Origin: Clostridia bacterium
GTDB taxonomy: Bacteria > Bacillota > Clostridia > Oscillospirales > Acutalibacteraceae
Reading direction: 5' to 3'
DNA: 48,715 bases
Assembly (NCBI GenBank): GCA_017937865.1
Contig: JAGBCU010000002.1
Coordinates: 1 to 48,715 of the forward strand
Numbering within the stretch: the first letter of the stretch is position 1; each line of letters opens with the position of its first letter. Both the position numbers and the translations under genes were made by a program. Shown here piece after piece: positions 1-6,186 of this stretch. The notes beneath the pieces were generated by a model, which was not told the origin of the DNA, made no database searches, and saw nothing but the letters and a program-made list of their open reading frames with translations.

Positions 1-92
1 ATATTTCTTTGTAAACCAACACGAATAAAATCAGGAGACTTCCCCATAAGATTCGCTGCTTCTTGAACGGTTAAACTATTCTCGTTTGCCAT
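1..92 (-). CDS. Partial excisionase/MerR-type helix-turn-helix protein (N-terminus only)
   Basis: The minus strand reads an ATG at 92-90 followed by about 30 codons that run off the window edge. The start is supported by a GAAAGGAAA ribosome binding site 7-8 bases upstream. The visible residues include SLTVQEAANLMGKSPDFIR, the classic pattern of the helix_turn_helix/excisionase DNA-binding family (T-V-x-E-A-A-x-L at the first helix). Such proteins direct integrase toward excision or act as small regulators in integrative elements. It lies downstream of, and on the same strand as, the Cro-like gene, and an operator palindrome sits between the two. Only the N-terminus is present, so neither length nor exact role can be judged. 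Confidence 0.7.
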   Translation of the reverse strand, partial: MANENSLTVQEAANLMGKSPDFIRVGLQRN

Positions 93-125
93 TATCTTTT
101 TCCTTTCTGATTTTGCATATTTGTA

Positions 126-142
126 GTATCTTTTTAAGATAC
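126..142. promoter_or_regulatory. Operator palindrome of the element's repressor (distal copy)
   Basis: A perfect dyad GTATCTT-TTT-AAGATAC, identical to the copy at 370-386. It overlaps the end of the Cro-like gene and precedes the excisionase-like gene, so the repressor could also control that gene directly. The assignment to the neighbouring CI-like or Cro-like protein is inferred from repetition and position. Confidence 0.7.
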
Positions 143-352
143 CTGCGTTGTAAAAAAAATGGTATCAACTTCTTTAGCCGATAATTTGTACCTGTCTTTA
201 ATAGCGTTAATCTCACTCTGGGTAAATTCTGCACCATCATATTTGTTGATTTTGGCTGAAAATCTTGAAGTTGATATTCCGATTGCATTAGCTAAAATCA
301 TCTGTGTATCTCCGAAAAGTTTCATTTTACTCTCAAGCATACGTTTGTTCAT
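134..352 (-). CDS. Cro-like small helix-turn-helix regulator
   Basis: A 72-residue protein with a lambda-repressor-like helix-turn-helix: an N-terminal helix, then TQMILANAIGISTSRFSAKIN, where the second and third helices would bind DNA. Its size and its divergence from the XRE repressor at 515-853 match the Cro partner of a temperate phage or integrative-element switch. The ATG at 352 has an AGTGAGGTG ribosome binding site, the same leader sequence as used by the divergent repressor. A sigma-A promoter lies at 391-419, with an operator (370-386) between that promoter and the gene. The gene is expected to be repressed by the 515-853 product and to favour the excised/induced state; that function is inferred from organisation only. 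Confidence 0.8.
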   Translation of the reverse strand: MNKRMLESKMKLFGDTQMILANAIGISTSRFSAKINKYDGAEFTQSEINAIKDRYKLSAKEVDTIFFTTQVS

Positions 353-369
353 ATTTACACCTCACTTTC

Positions 370-386
370 GTATCTTTTTAAGATAC
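370..386. promoter_or_regulatory. Operator palindrome over the cro-like gene's start of transcription
   Basis: A perfect 17-bp dyad GTATCTT-TTT-AAGATAC lying immediately downstream of the -10 box (391-396) of the minus-strand promoter. A bound repressor here would block the cro-like transcript. The same 17 bp recurs at 126-142. Confidence 0.75.
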
Positions 387-390
387 TTGT

Positions 391-419
391 ATGTTAACAC
401 AAAAGATTGCTGTTGTCAA
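391..419 (-). promoter_or_regulatory. Sigma-A promoter for the cro-like gene
   Basis: On the minus strand TTGACA (419-414) is followed after exactly 17 bases by TAACAT (396-391). It is the leftward promoter of the divergent switch, with operator 370-386 downstream and the variant operator 427-442 just upstream. Confidence 0.75.
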
Positions 420-426
420 TAGTAAA

Positions 427-442
427 ATCTTATTTTTAAGAT
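427..442. promoter_or_regulatory. Variant operator between the divergent promoters
   Basis: A dyad ATCTTA-TTTT-TAAGAT sharing the AAGATAC half-site (438-444) with the two perfect operators but with altered half-site spacing. It sits between the two divergent -35 boxes, where it could tune autoregulation. Binding is inferred. Confidence 0.5.
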
Positions 443-460
443 ACTTTTTTTAATTTTTGG

Positions 461-489
461 TTGATTTCTTCTTTATACTATGATATTAT
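461..489 (+). promoter_or_regulatory. Promoter for the XRE repressor gene
   Basis: TTGATT (461-466), a 17-base spacer and TATTAT (484-489), about 25 bases before the start codon at 515. It is the rightward arm of the divergent lysis/lysogeny-type switch. Confidence 0.6.
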
Positions 490-514
490 AAAGACACAAA
501 GTGAGGTGTAAATA

Positions 515-853
515 ATGACTTTAGGCGAACGATTAAAAGAGTTGCGACTTGAAAAAGGATTAACTCAAGAGCAGTTGGGAAAAATTGTAGGACTTCAAAA
601 ACAAGCTATTTGGAAATATGAAAATGGTAATGTAAAAAACATGAAAGCGTCCTCAATTAAAACTCTTGCTGAATTTTTTAATGTTTCCCCATCGTATTTA
701 ATGGGCTATTCAGACCAAAGAATAGAAAAAGAAACCACCGAAGAAATTCTCTCCGATGGTGAAAAAATAATTCTTGAATTGTTCAGAGCTATTCCTGAGG
801 GAAAAAAACAAATGGCTATTGAGATGCTGAAGGCAGCTCTGCAAGCTCACTAA
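515..853 (+). CDS. XRE-family (CI-like) repressor of the integrated element
   Basis: 112 residues. An HTH_3 domain covers about residues 4-65, with the helix-turn-helix LTQEQLGKIVGLQKQAIWKYE and the conserved FNVSPSYLMGYSD ending typical of phage and integrative-element repressors. The C-terminal 40 residues are a charged helix; there is no LexA-like peptidase, so RecA-stimulated self-cleavage is not expected. Induction would therefore need another route, such as an antirepressor, a metalloprotease, or the convergent SOS-type promoter at 978-1006. The ATG at 515 follows AGTGAGGTG. The gene is divergent from the Cro-like gene, and identical 17-bp operators flank that gene. A small minus-strand ORF overlaps its last 38 bases. 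Confidence 0.88.
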   Translation: MTLGERLKELRLEKGLTQEQLGKIVGLQKQAIWKYENGNVKNMKASSIKTLAEFFNVSPSYLMGYSDQRIEKETTEEILSDGEKIILELFRAIPEGKKQMAIEMLKAALQAH

Positions 854-938
854 ATATCTCAATAGCCTTGAGCAGAGCATATTCGGTGTCAGGACATTCT
901 CTTATTATTTTTATTACTTCTCTCTCTTGTTCTGTCAT
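816..938 (-). CDS. 40-residue microprotein under an SOS-type promoter, antisense to the repressor 3' end
   Basis: An ORF of 40 codons from ATG 938 to TAG 816. It begins MTEQEREVIKIIRECPDTEY and is predicted to be helical and charged. A strong GAGAGGAGAG ribosome binding site precedes the ATG, and a near-consensus sigma-A promoter (1006-978) with a LexA-type box (958-971) lies upstream, so it has the complete signals of an expressed gene. Its last 38 bases are antisense to the end of the repressor gene. No family is recognised. Part of it (VIKIIRECPDTEYALLKAI) resembles the C-terminus of the ORF at 965-1219, with about 8 of 22 residues identical in an ungapped alignment by eye. It could be an SOS-induced antirepressor or simply ride on an antisense transcript; neither is shown. 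Confidence 0.55.
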   Translation of the reverse strand: MTEQEREVIKIIRECPDTEYALLKAIEIFSELAELPSASQ

Positions 939-957
939 TTAGTACGCTCTCCTCTCT

Positions 958-971
958 CGAACAAATGTTCT
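958..971 (-). promoter_or_regulatory. lexA box: LexA (SOS) box
   Basis: CGAACAAATGTTCT matches the Gram-positive LexA/DinR consensus CGAACRNRYGTTYC at every defined position but the last. It lies just downstream of the -10 box of the minus-strand promoter, the standard place for LexA repression. LexA itself is not encoded in the window. Confidence 0.65.
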
Positions 972-1219
972 GTTTTTATATTATACCAATAACCACTAAT
1001 TGTCAAGAGGTTATTTTTTCAAGTCCGTTTTGTTACACTTTTTCAAGAAGCACGTATATACAGAATTTCGAATCGAATTTAGATATTACTTTAGAAGTTG
1101 AAGCAACCCTTCTTGAACGAAGCGGACAATTATCTTGGGATGAACAAAAACTTATTGAATATATACGGAATCATCCTGATAGAGAAAAAGAAATCATTAA
1201 ATTAATTAATTCAATTTAG
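965..1219 (+). pseudogene. ORF remnant, C-terminal part of an unknown small element protein
   Basis: The open frame has an ATG only at 965. That ATG lies inside the LexA box and has no ribosome binding site, and the first 40 codons cover the opposing promoter. No ATG, GTG or TTG follows in frame. The C-terminal half (about residues 48-84) looks like genuine protein: charged and helical, containing SWDEQKLIEYIRNHPD. It ends 13 bases before the next gene, whose ribosome binding site follows directly. The simplest reading is the 3' remnant of a gene whose 5' end was lost in rearrangement. It may still be transcribed as leader for 1233-1556. No function is assigned. Confidence 0.35.
978..1006 (-). 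promoter_or_regulatory. Near-consensus sigma-A promoter firing toward the repressor gene
   Basis: On the minus strand TTGACA (1006-1001), a 17-base spacer and TAATAT (983-978). The -35 lies inside an imperfect 22-bp dyad (991-1012, AACCACT...AGAGGTT), a possible second operator. The transcript would encode the 816-938 microprotein and, if it reads on, run antisense to the repressor. Confidence 0.75.
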
Positions 1220-1232
1220 AGAAGGAGAAAAA

Positions 1233-1556
1233 ATGGAAAACAAAGAGCTTTTTGATTTGGAAAACGAATTTTTTTGTGTTGACAAGGAATTAGAGAAAGA
1301 AAAGAGTAAAAGAAATTTTATTCTAATAGCAATCTACACAATTATCGCTATCTTTATCACAAGCAATTTTTTTGAAATAAAAAGTTTTAAAACGATAATT
1401 ATAATATTAGTTATCTCTCTTATATCAGGCGTTGTTTTATGGATTGTTCCATTATCAATATTTCATCTTGTTACAGAATGGTTTACTAACATTAACGGTC
1501 TCGATGATAGAAAAAAACACTTATCTGAAAGAATTAACAATCTTCGACGTAAATAA
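1233..1556 (+). CDS. Small two-helix membrane protein of the element, unknown function
   Basis: 107 residues preceded by an AGAAGGAGA ribosome binding site. Residues 1-27 are acidic and charged. Two hydrophobic segments follow (about 28-46 and 53-80), then a basic tail ending DDRKKHLSERINNLRRK. The topology is therefore probably a helical hairpin with both ends on the cytoplasmic side. No family is recognised. It is encoded between the repressor region and the integrase, a place where integrative elements often carry accessory or superinfection-exclusion genes; that role is a guess from position. Confidence 0.6.
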   Translation: MENKELFDLENEFFCVDKELEKEKSKRNFILIAIYTIIAIFITSNFFEIKSFKTIIIILVISLISGVVLWIVPLSIFHLVTEWFTNINGLDDRKKHLSERINNLRRK

Positions 1557-1587
1557 ACTTATAGAAAAATAGTAAAGGGGTGATAAA

Positions 1588-2670
1588 ATGCCTAAACCTA
1601 TGCGATTACCCAATGGATTTGGTAATATAAATTATTTAAGCGGAAATCGGCGTAAGCCTTACCGTGCGAGAGTTTTTGAACGCTTTTTAGATGATGGAAA
1701 AAGACTCTATAAGAATATCGGTTACTTTGAAAAGTACGAAGAGGCATTAACTGCACTCGTTGAATATCATAAGAATCCACTCGTTTTTGAAAGTGACATA
1801 ACGTTTGCAGAATTGTTTGATAAGTGGTCATCAGTTAAATTTGAAAAAATATCACCTTCGAATATTAACGGTTACAAGGCTTCCTACGCGATTTGCGAGC
1901 CTATTCATAACAGAACACTAAAAGATATAAAACTCGCTCATTTACAGGAGATAGTGGATAAAAGCGGCAAAAACTACCCTACTTTAAAGAAATTAAAGTC
2001 TTTTCTTACACAAGTTTATGATTACGCTGTAATGCAGGATATAATTAGTAAAGACCAAAACAAAACCGCCTATATCGATATAGGGACCGGAGAGAAAAGC
2101 ACTAAACATTATAGGTTCACCAACGAAGAAGTTGATGCACTTTGGAAATGGTCAAAAAACAATGATTATGTTCAAGTTATTTTAATGATGATTTATTCAG
2201 GAACAAGACCGAGTGAGCTTTTTAATGTTAAAAAAGAGGACGTAAATCTTGCTGACCAATATTTTAAGGTTACTGAAGGAAAAAATGCTTTAGCAAAAAG
2301 AAGAGTTCCAATACACGAAAAATGTTTTCCTTTTTATCAAAATTGGATGAATAAAAAAGGTGATTACCTGATTACAAAAAATAATGGCACACCATTCAAC
2401 TTTCAAACTAATCACGGGCAATATATAGATAGTTATTGGAAACCTGTTCTTGAAGACATTGGAATATATCTATACAAAAATGCTGATGGCGAAATGCAAG
2501 AACACCTGCCGCACGATACAAGACATACTTTTACTTCTATGTGGCGTGAAAAAAAATTAGATGAAACTTTCCGCAGAAAAATACAAGGTCATAGCGGAAA
2601 AGGAATCGGTGAACAAGTATACACTCACATTGAATTTGAAAAGCTTAAAAACGAATTGAATAAATTATAA
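1588..2670 (+). CDS. int: Tyrosine site-specific recombinase (integrase) of the element
   Basis: 360 residues, normal for phage/ICE integrases. The N-terminal part (about 1-70) resembles an arm-binding region, a core-binding SAM-like domain spans about 72-155, and the catalytic domain about 175-355. All catalytic residues are visible: R207 in SGTRPSE, K232 in EGKN, H309 and R312 in LPHDTRH, H335 in GHSG and the nucleophile Y345 in QVYTH. The ATG at 1588 follows AAAGGGGTG. Three tandem 11-bp repeats lie directly after the stop, followed by the 3' end of rpsI, so it probably catalyses integration at or next to rpsI. It should be fully functional. Confidence 0.93.
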   Translation: MPKPMRLPNGFGNINYLSGNRRKPYRARVFERFLDDGKRLYKNIGYFEKYEEALTALVEYHKNPLVFESDITFAELFDKWSSVKFEKISPSNINGYKASYAICEPIHNRTLKDIKLAHLQEIVDKSGKNYPTLKKLKSFLTQVYDYAVMQDIISKDQNKTAYIDIGTGEKSTKHYRFTNEEVDALWKWSKNNDYVQVILMMIYSGTRPSELFNVKKEDVNLADQYFKVTEGKNALAKRRVPIHEKCFPFYQNWMNKKGDYLITKNNGTPFNFQTNHGQYIDSYWKPVLEDIGIYLYKNADGEMQEHLPHDTRHTFTSMWREKKLDETFRRKIQGHSGKGIGEQVYTHIEFEKLKNELNKL

Positions 2671-2672
2671 AG

Positions 2673-2705
2673 TGTGTAACATATGTGTAACATATGTGTA
2701 ACATT
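2673..2705. repeat. Three tandem 11-bp repeats, probable integrase arm-type sites
   Basis: TGTGTAACATA occurs three times head to tail at 2673-2683, 2684-2694 and 2695-2705 (last base T in the third). Integrase and Xis arm sites are typically short direct repeats beside the att core. The 11-bp period (one helical turn) puts every copy on the same face of DNA. A related 8-mer, GTGTAACA, occurs on the minus strand at about 1032-1039. Confidence 0.6.
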
Positions 2706-2716
2706 AAGCGTTTTTT

Positions 2717-2740
2717 AGTCGGTTTTACTGACTTTTATTT
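2717..2740 (+). terminator. Probable terminator of the integrase gene
   Basis: A short hairpin AGTCGGT-TTT-ACTGACT (one G-T pair) followed by TTTATTT, 47 bases after the integrase stop. Confidence 0.45.
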
Positions 2741-2754
2741 CGAAATTAAAAATA

Positions 2755-2793
2755 AAGAAAACCCTTGAAAACATTGAGTTTCCAAGGGTTTTT
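2755..2793 (-). terminator. Terminator of rplM-rpsI, probably bidirectional
   Basis: A 10-bp stem pairing 2758-2767 (AAAACCCTTG) with 2783-2792, extended by an inner AAAC/GTTT helix, with A- and T-rich flanks giving a U-tract on both strands. Confidence 0.8.
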
Positions 2794-2818
2794 GTTGTTT
2801 TGTGAAATAAGTCTTTGA

Positions 2819-3217
2819 TTATCTCTTTGAGAACTGGGGTGCACGACGTGCGCCTTTGAGACCGTATTTCTTTCTTTCTTTCATTCTGGGGTCACGAGTA
2901 AGAAGACCTGCTTTTTTGAGGATGGGACGAACGTCATCTTCTGACTGAAGAAGAGCTCTTGCAATACCATGACGGATTGCACCAGCCTGACCTGTAACGC
3001 CACCACCGTTAACACGGCAAACTACATCGTATTTTTCGAGAGACTCTGTAAGAGCGAGAGGCTGACGAACGATAAGCTTGAGTGTTTCAAGACCGAAATA
3101 ATCGTCGATATCTCTGTCGTTGATTGTAACCTTACCTGTACCGGGGTATACACGAACACGTGCAACTGATTTTTTTCTTCTACCTGTACCGTAGAAATAT
3201 GCTTTGCTTTCGTACAT
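2819..3217 (-). CDS. rpsI: Ribosomal protein S9 (uS9)
   Basis: 132 residues, the normal length. Signature segments are [15 protein letters not shown] at the N-terminus, [19 protein letters not shown] in the middle, and the basic C-terminal tail RRAPQFSKR that reaches the P-site tRNA in the small subunit. The ATG is preceded by GGGAGGAGG. It is the second gene of rplM-rpsI, 17 bases after rplM, and ends at a strong terminator. A mobile element lies immediately beyond its 3' end, yet the S9 C-terminus is intact. Confidence 0.98.
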   Translation of the reverse strand: MYESKAYFYGTGRRKKSVARVRVYPGTGKVTINDRDIDDYFGLETLKLIVRQPLALTESLEKYDVVCRVNGGGVTGQAGAIRHGIARALLQSEDDVRPILKKAGLLTRDPRMKERKKYGLKGARRAPQFSKR

Positions 3218-3234
3218 AATTAGTGCCTCCTCCC

Positions 3235-3660
3235 TTAAAATTCTCTAACGATGGGCTTCTGAGCAGCCTGATCGTGTTCTGCACCTGCGTATACACGAAG
3301 ACGTGCAATAGCAGCTCTGCCGAGTGTGTTATCGGGAAGCATACCCTTAACAGCTTTCTGAACAGCGAACTCAGGTTTCTCTTTCATGAGAGTGCCGTAT
3401 TTAACAGCCTTCATGTTACCAACGTAGCCTGTGTGATGATAGTAGATTTTGTCTTCAAGTTTGTTACCTGTGAGAACGACTTTAGCAGCGTTGATGATGA
3501 TAACGCTATCGCCGCAATCAGCATGGGGAGCAAATGTAGGTTTGTGCTTACCGCGAAGAAGAACAGCAGCTGCAACAGCAACGTCACCAAGTGTTCTGCC
3601 TTCTGCGTCAAGAACGTACCACTGACGCTCAGTTTTGCCTTTAGGCATATAAGTAGACAT
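3235..3660 (-). CDS. rplM: Ribosomal protein L13 (uL13)
   Basis: 141 residues, one of the early-assembling large-subunit proteins. Recognisable features include [16 protein letters not shown] near the N-terminus, [17 protein letters not shown], the YHHTGY motif, and the C-terminal [19 protein letters not shown]. The ATG follows ACGGAGGT. It is first in the rplM-rpsI operon behind a strong promoter (3713-3741) and a short hairpin leader, consistent with co-expression and possible autoregulation. Confidence 0.98.
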   Translation of the reverse strand: MSTYMPKGKTERQWYVLDAEGRTLGDVAVAAAVLLRGKHKPTFAPHADCGDSVIIINAAKVVLTGNKLEDKIYYHHTGYVGNMKAVKYGTLMKEKPEFAVQKAVKGMLPDNTLGRAAIARLRVYAGAEHDQAAQKPIVREF

Positions 3661-3684
3661 AACAGTTTACCTCCGTATAATATT

Positions 3685-3696
3685 GGGCTTTCGCCC
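3685..3696 (-). promoter_or_regulatory. Leader hairpin of rplM-rpsI, possible L13 autoregulatory leader
   Basis: The transcript leader folds GGGC-GAAA-GCCC, a GNRA-capped hairpin, between the promoter and the rplM ribosome binding site. L13 leaders are known in Firmicutes; whether this short one belongs to that class needs a covariance-model search. Confidence 0.35.
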
Positions 3697-3712
3697 TCTT
3701 TATTGCCTTGAT

Positions 3713-3741
3713 ATATTATCACACCGAAAACCTAAAGTCAA
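3713..3741 (-). promoter_or_regulatory. Sigma-A promoter of rplM-rpsI
   Basis: TTGACT (3741-3736), a 17-base spacer and TAATAT (3718-3713) on the minus strand, about 50 bases before the rplM ATG. Confidence 0.85.
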
Positions 3742-3843
3742 CACATTTTTTACATAAATTTAAAATAATTTCGACTATCTCTCGTTTTCTCTTTTTTTCT
3801 CGTTTTTTCATACGTTTTTCTCAAGTGGTGATTTACAATTTTC

Positions 3844-3891
3844 ACAAAAAAACACAAGCAAAACTACTAAAAACAGAGTTATGCTTGTGTT
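3844..3891 (-). terminator. Terminator after the membrane-anchored D,D-carboxypeptidase gene
   Basis: A 10-bp stem AACACAAGCA (3851-3860) pairs with 3882-3891. On the minus strand the 3' arm is followed by a T-run (3845-3850). It lies 44 bases after the stop codon. Confidence 0.75.
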
Positions 3892-3934
3892 TAATATATA
3901 CAATTACTTTGTAGTTTTTGCAGAATTCAAATTA

Positions 3935-5347
3935 TCAATTTGCGAGCTTACTGTAGTCTTTTACAACCTCAATTGTATTCTTGCGACGCTTCTTTTTCTT
4001 TCTTTGATTTTTAGTACCGAAGAAAAGAACAATCACAACCACAATTACAATTACTATAAATACGAGAAATACTTTTGAGGTTGCGATACCCTCAATCCAG
4101 TTAAAAGCCGCCCACAAATAATTCTTCTTAACGGTCTGGTAAGCAACTAAATCAACGTTTGCAACAACAACGCCGTCATACATCAGCTGACCCGTGCCCA
4201 CCTTTTCGCCTTTTTCAATTGGTGACGGTACGCTTTCGGGGAAGTTTTCCGGTAACGAAAGTGTAAGGTCTTCAATTGTTAAATCCTCGTGAATTACTAC
4301 GGCAATATTTTCCTTAGGTACTAAACCAACATAGTCGGCTCCCCTGCCGTATTTAACACCAACCTCACCCATAATATAGTTATTGTCGGCAACAATTTTC
4401 ATTTTAATATTTGAAAACGCCCAACGAAGCATATAACGGCACATAAGGTAAGCAGAGTTATACTCTTTAACGCCGTCAGAATAGTCAAGCACACCTCTCA
4501 TTGCTATAGAAATATAAGTATAACCATCTTTAGTTGCACTTGAAATAAGACATGCACCAGCCTTATCGGTTGTACCTGTTTTAAGACCTATAGCACCCTC
4601 GTAATAATAATCGGAATAGCTGTTTAAAAGAGGATTAGTGTTATAAAGATACCTGACATCACTCTTGTTTGTTTCGGGCATTGTTTTGCCGTATTTTGAT
4701 GATATTTTAACTATAGTATCATTCTTCAAAGCTTCTTTTGCAATTAAATACATATCGCTTGCAGTCGTTCTGTTTTGAGTATCACTTTCAAAGCCTGCAA
4801 CAGATTCATCGTCAAGACCGTGAGCATTTGCAAAATGAGTATTCTTACATCCTAACTTTTTTACAAGCTCATTCATTTTAACAACGAAAGCATCGGCATC
4901 ACCGCCACCAAATTCTTCGGCAAGAACTTGAGCTGCATCATTAGCACTTGGAAGAAAAAGGCAATAAAGCAACATTTCTAACGGTACAATCTCATCAACT
5001 ATAAGCCCTGCCACAGAGCTACCCGTACCGTCGAGGCTATGAATTGCATCATAAGAGCAGGTTATTTCTTTTTGAAGATTAGTACATTCAGAAAGCACAA
5101 CCATTGCGGTAACAAGCTTTGTAAGCGATGCGGGTGCCGTGATTTTATCAGCATTTTTACTGTATATAACGGTATCGGTATCTGCATTTACAAGTAAAGC
5201 AATTTCGGTTTCGTAATCGGGAGCTTCAATATCATAATAACCATTCTTTGTTTTTACTCCTGCTTCCCCTTCTTCAGCATAGGCGACAGGTGAAACGACG
5301 GTTAGTAAAAGAATCAGACAATTTATTAAAATCAGTAATTTTTTCAT
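3935..5347 (-). CDS. D-alanyl-D-alanine carboxypeptidase (S11 family), C-terminally membrane anchored
   Basis: The enzyme trims the terminal D-Ala from peptidoglycan stem peptides outside the membrane. I chose the ATG at 5347 (470 residues) because GGTG lies 7 bases upstream; a TTG two codons earlier sits too close to it. A signal peptide covers residues 1-24 (cleavage near AYA-EE). All three penicillin-binding motifs are present: S74-L-T-K77, S134-A-N136 and K256-T-G258. After the catalytic domain, a beta-rich PBP5-like domain is followed by a true transmembrane helix (about 430-450) and a basic tail, KNQRKKKKRRKN. Most family members end in an amphipathic helix instead. It is monocistronic with its own terminator. 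A second S11 enzyme is at 22375-23514. Confidence 0.92.
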   Translation of the reverse strand: MKKLLILINCLILLLTVVSPVAYAEEGEAGVKTKNGYYDIEAPDYETEIALLVNADTDTVIYSKNADKITAPASLTKLVTAMVVLSECTNLQKEITCSYDAIHSLDGTGSSVAGLIVDEIVPLEMLLYCLFLPSANDAAQVLAEEFGGGDADAFVVKMNELVKKLGCKNTHFANAHGLDDESVAGFESDTQNRTTASDMYLIAKEALKNDTIVKISSKYGKTMPETNKSDVRYLYNTNPLLNSYSDYYYEGAIGLKTGTTDKAGACLISSATKDGYTYISIAMRGVLDYSDGVKEYNSAYLMCRYMLRWAFSNIKMKIVADNNYIMGEVGVKYGRGADYVGLVPKENIAVVIHEDLTIEDLTLSLPENFPESVPSPIEKGEKVGTGQLMYDGVVVANVDLVAYQTVKKNYLWAAFNWIEGIATSKVFLVFIVIVIVVVIVLFFGTKNQRKKKKRRKNTIEVVKDYSKLAN

Positions 5348-5478
5348 AGACAATCACCGCAAAATGTTATAGAATATAATGTATATAATAACTATATCAT
5401 TTTTTGTTTAAAAAAGAAATAGTAAAAACTGAATTTTAATAAAAAAGAAACACTTATTTTTAAAGAGGTGCAAAAAAT

Positions 5479-6174
5479 ATGGTTTACGTTACCGGTGATA
5501 CTCACGGCGACCCCGAAAGACTTTCAAAAAGTGCTTTAAAATGCCTTAATGAAGGTGATACTTTAATAGTTTGCGGTGATTTTGGCTTTATCTGGGACAG
5601 GTCCAAGGCAGAGCAAAAGATACTTAAAGCCTTTTCTAAAAGGAAATATAACATCTGTTTTATAGACGGTACTCACGAAAATTTTGATTTACTTAACGGT
5701 TACCCTCTCACATCCTGGAACGGTGGCAAGGTGCATCAGATTTCTGACAATATTTTCCATTTAATGAGAGGGCAGGTTTTCACTATTGATGGTTTGAAAA
5801 TTTTTACTATGGGTGGCGGTGAAAGTCCCGATCTTGATTCAAGAATTGAGGATAACCCTTGGTTAAAATATGAGATACCATCAAAGGAAGAGCTTCTTGA
5901 AGGTGCTACAAACCTTGAAAATAACGATTGCAAAATCGACGTTATAATTACTCACGAGCCCTCCACAACAATCAAAGGCTTTTTAAAGCTTGGTGATAAC
6001 GAGGCTGTAAGAGTTACAACGCTTAATGCATACTTTGACGAGCTTTCAAAATGCAGTGATTTTGACCGTTGGTTTTTCGGTAGCCTTCATCTTGATAAAT
6101 ACATTTCAAACACTTATATAGGTGTTCACAAGGCTATCATAAACGCCCACACAGGTGAAAGAGTAAGATTTTAA
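5479..6174 (+). CDS. Calcineurin-like metallophosphoesterase
   Basis: 231 residues. Metal-binding motifs appear in order: D7-x-H9 (GDTHGD), D34 (CGDFG), H66-E-N (GTHEN, where the family usually has GNHE), H159 (ITHEP) and H204 (GSLH, usually GHxH). The substitution of N by T in GNHE and the changed last motif put it in a divergent subfamily, though an Asn sits two residues downstream. The substrate is unknown. The ATG follows AAAGAGGTG. The next gene begins 12 bases after the stop, so the two are probably co-transcribed; together they form a plus-strand pair between minus-strand housekeeping genes. Confidence 0.85.
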   Translation: MVYVTGDTHGDPERLSKSALKCLNEGDTLIVCGDFGFIWDRSKAEQKILKAFSKRKYNICFIDGTHENFDLLNGYPLTSWNGGKVHQISDNIFHLMRGQVFTIDGLKIFTMGGGESPDLDSRIEDNPWLKYEIPSKEELLEGATNLENNDCKIDVIITHEPSTTIKGFLKLGDNEAVRVTTLNAYFDELSKCSDFDRWFFGSLHLDKYISNTYIGVHKAIINAHTGERVRF

Positions 6175-6186
6175 GGGGTGTTTAAA

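Larger units (their letters stand above)
2671..2818. other. Element-chromosome junction region (att site expected here)
   Basis: Between the integrase stop and the rpsI stop lie only the 11-bp repeats, a weak integrase terminator and the rpsI terminator. One end of the integrated element must fall here or in the last codons of rpsI. The core sequence cannot be fixed because the other end is outside the window. Confidence 0.5.

Noticed and set aside
159..422. 87-codon plus-strand ORF antisense to the Cro-like gene
   Set aside because: It is a shadow of a gene with a convincing HTH domain, and runs across the operator and promoter.
3223..3711. 162-codon plus-strand ORF opposite rplM
   Set aside because: It lies antisense to a ribosomal protein gene and its composition mirrors that gene's codons.
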